A stretch of DNA of 64,000 bases from Rhizobium sp. SG_E_25_P2 (lineage in GTDB: Bacteria > Pseudomonadota > Alphaproteobacteria > Rhizobiales > Rhizobiaceae): contig NZ_JARXVM010000025.1 of assembly GCF_029892285.1 (NCBI RefSeq), positions 1 to 64,000 of the forward strand, given 5' to 3'. The notes under the pieces were generated by a model. It ran no database searches. It was not told where the DNA came from and was given only the letters and a program-made list of their open reading frames with translations. Below are positions 63,283 to 64,000 of the stretch, piece after piece; position 1 is the first letter of the stretch; the number at the start of each line of letters is the position of its first letter. The position numbers and the translations under genes were made by a program.

Positions 63283-64000
63283 CCTGTTGAAGCGCTTCGT
63301 AGCCTATTATCGTCCCCATCGCGGCCTGTTTGCGCTCGATTTCTCCAGCGCGGTCGTGGCCGGGCTGTTGGAACTGGCCTTTCCCGTGGCGGTGACGCTG
63401 TTCATCGACAGGCTGCTGCCGACAAACCAGCTCGGCATGATCGCGCTGGCCTCTCTTGGCCTGTTCCTCATCTATCTGGTCAACGCGGGCCTGCAGGTCA
63501 TCGTCACCTATTGGGGGCATATGCTCGGCCTCAAGATCGAGACCGAGATGCGCCGAAAGGCTTTCGACCATCTGCAAAAGCTCTCCTTTGGCTTTTTCGA
63601 CAACCACAAGACCGGTCATCTGGTGGCGCGGCTGACCAAGGATCTCGAGGAGATCGGCGAAGTGGCCCATCACGGTCCCGAGGATCTGTTCATCGCCATC
63701 ATGACGCTGATCGGCGCGCTTGCCCTGATGCTGTGGGTGCATGTGCCACTGGCGCTTTTGACGGCGATCATCGTGCCGGTCACTGCCATCCTCACCACCG
63801 TCTATGGTCAACGGATGACGGCGACCTGGCACGCACTCTATGGCCGGGTGGGCGAGTTCAACGCGCGCATCGAGGAAAATGTCGGTGGTATCCGCGTCGT
63901 CCAGGCCTTCGCCAACGAGGATCACGAGCGGGCGCTGTTTGCCGAGAATAACGGCAATTATCTCGCCACCAAGCTTGAGGCCTATAAGGTGATGGCAGCG
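63275..64000 (+). CDS. ABC exporter (MsbA/multidrug type), 5' part
   Basis: The window ends inside this gene after 242 codons. Only the membrane domain is present, with six-helix ABC exporter features such as DRLLPTNQLGMIALASLGLF and the coupling helix FGFFDNHKTGHLVARLTKDL near residue 110. The start GTG 63275 follows a strong GGAAGGAGGG site that lies inside the end of the ATPase gene. As the last visible gene of the iron operon it may export a siderophore precursor, or be a siderophore exporter/importer of the YbtPQ or IrtAB type. Confidence 0.85.
   Translation, partial: MGDLLKRFVAYYRPHRGLFALDFSSAVVAGLLELAFPVAVTLFIDRLLPTNQLGMIALASLGLFLIYLVNAGLQVIVTYWGHMLGLKIETEMRRKAFDHLQKLSFGFFDNHKTGHLVARLTKDLEEIGEVAHHGPEDLFIAIMTLIGALALMLWVHVPLALLTAIIVPVTAILTTVYGQRMTATWHALYGRVGEFNARIEENVGGIRVVQAFANEDHERALFAENNGNYLATKLEAYKVMAA

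Overview
The window looks like accessory DNA of a rhizobial alphaproteobacterium (Rhizobiaceae or a close relative). The evidence is an initiator tRNA with the rhizobial A29-U41 anticodon-stem variant, high-GC coding sequence, the dominance of ABC uptake operons with LysR, TetR, MocR and LuxR regulators, and a FecI/FecR-type iron-signalling locus. No ribosomal or core biosynthetic genes are present. The sequence is a mosaic of catabolic and transport modules separated by insertion-sequence (IS) relics.

Layout. (1) 1-3131: tRNA-fMet with its terminator, then a stack of nested insertion sequences: an IS630-type element inside an IS3-type element, which abuts the 3' part of a second IS3 element, which itself abuts the 3' end of a third. 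(2) 3175-12321: a LysR regulator divergent from pxpA, a biotin carrier, a biotin carboxylase, pxpB-like and pxpC-like genes and a three-gene ribose-type ABC importer. Together the enzymes look like a split urea-carboxylase-like machine plus a LamB/YcsF hydrolase. (3) 12322-13412: a broken IS5-family element. (4) 13428-21958: a decayed CbiMNQO cobalt ECF transporter (nonsense codon in cbiM, Walker A Gly to Arg in cbiO) facing an intact five-gene nickel/peptide-type ABC importer with DUF1636 and DUF2946 genes. (5) 22191-38977: a catabolic island of 17 co-oriented minus-strand genes. It encodes a Liv-type importer, SDR, BKACE enzyme, DHPON-hydrolase-like enzyme, LigA/LigB ring-cleaving dioxygenase, flavin monooxygenase, PcaD-like hydrolase, molybdenum hydroxylase CoxL/G/S/M and a truncated acetoacetyl-CoA synthetase. 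A divergent TetR gene and two matching palindromic operators control it. (6) 39021-50000: a polyamine/guanidino module (Pot-type ABC importer, agmatinase family enzyme, TauE exporter, SDR, class III aminotransferase, MocR regulator) flanked by inverted copies of an IS5-family relic. (7) 50320-53784: a candidate sigma-54 promoter, LuxR-type regulator, MoaF-family protein and APC permease. (8) 54102-64000: ECF sigma factor, FecR, STN-containing TonB receptor, and a FhuD/SIP/FecC/FecD/FecE iron-siderophore import operon running into an ABC exporter cut by the window end.

How the genes work together. Most modules are self-contained: a regulator, a high-affinity importer and the enzymes for the imported compound. 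The most interesting is the island in (5). Its enzymes form a plausible route: ring hydroxylation by the molybdenum enzyme, a second hydroxylation by the flavin enzyme, extradiol cleavage by LigAB, C-C or amide hydrolysis by the two alpha/beta hydrolases, then thiolytic-style BKACE cleavage releasing acetoacetate, which the (now broken) acetoacetyl-CoA synthetase would have activated. The substrate cannot be read from sequence; an N-heteroaromatic or other hydroxylated aromatic is the best guess. All functional statements come from reading motifs and context; no database search was run.
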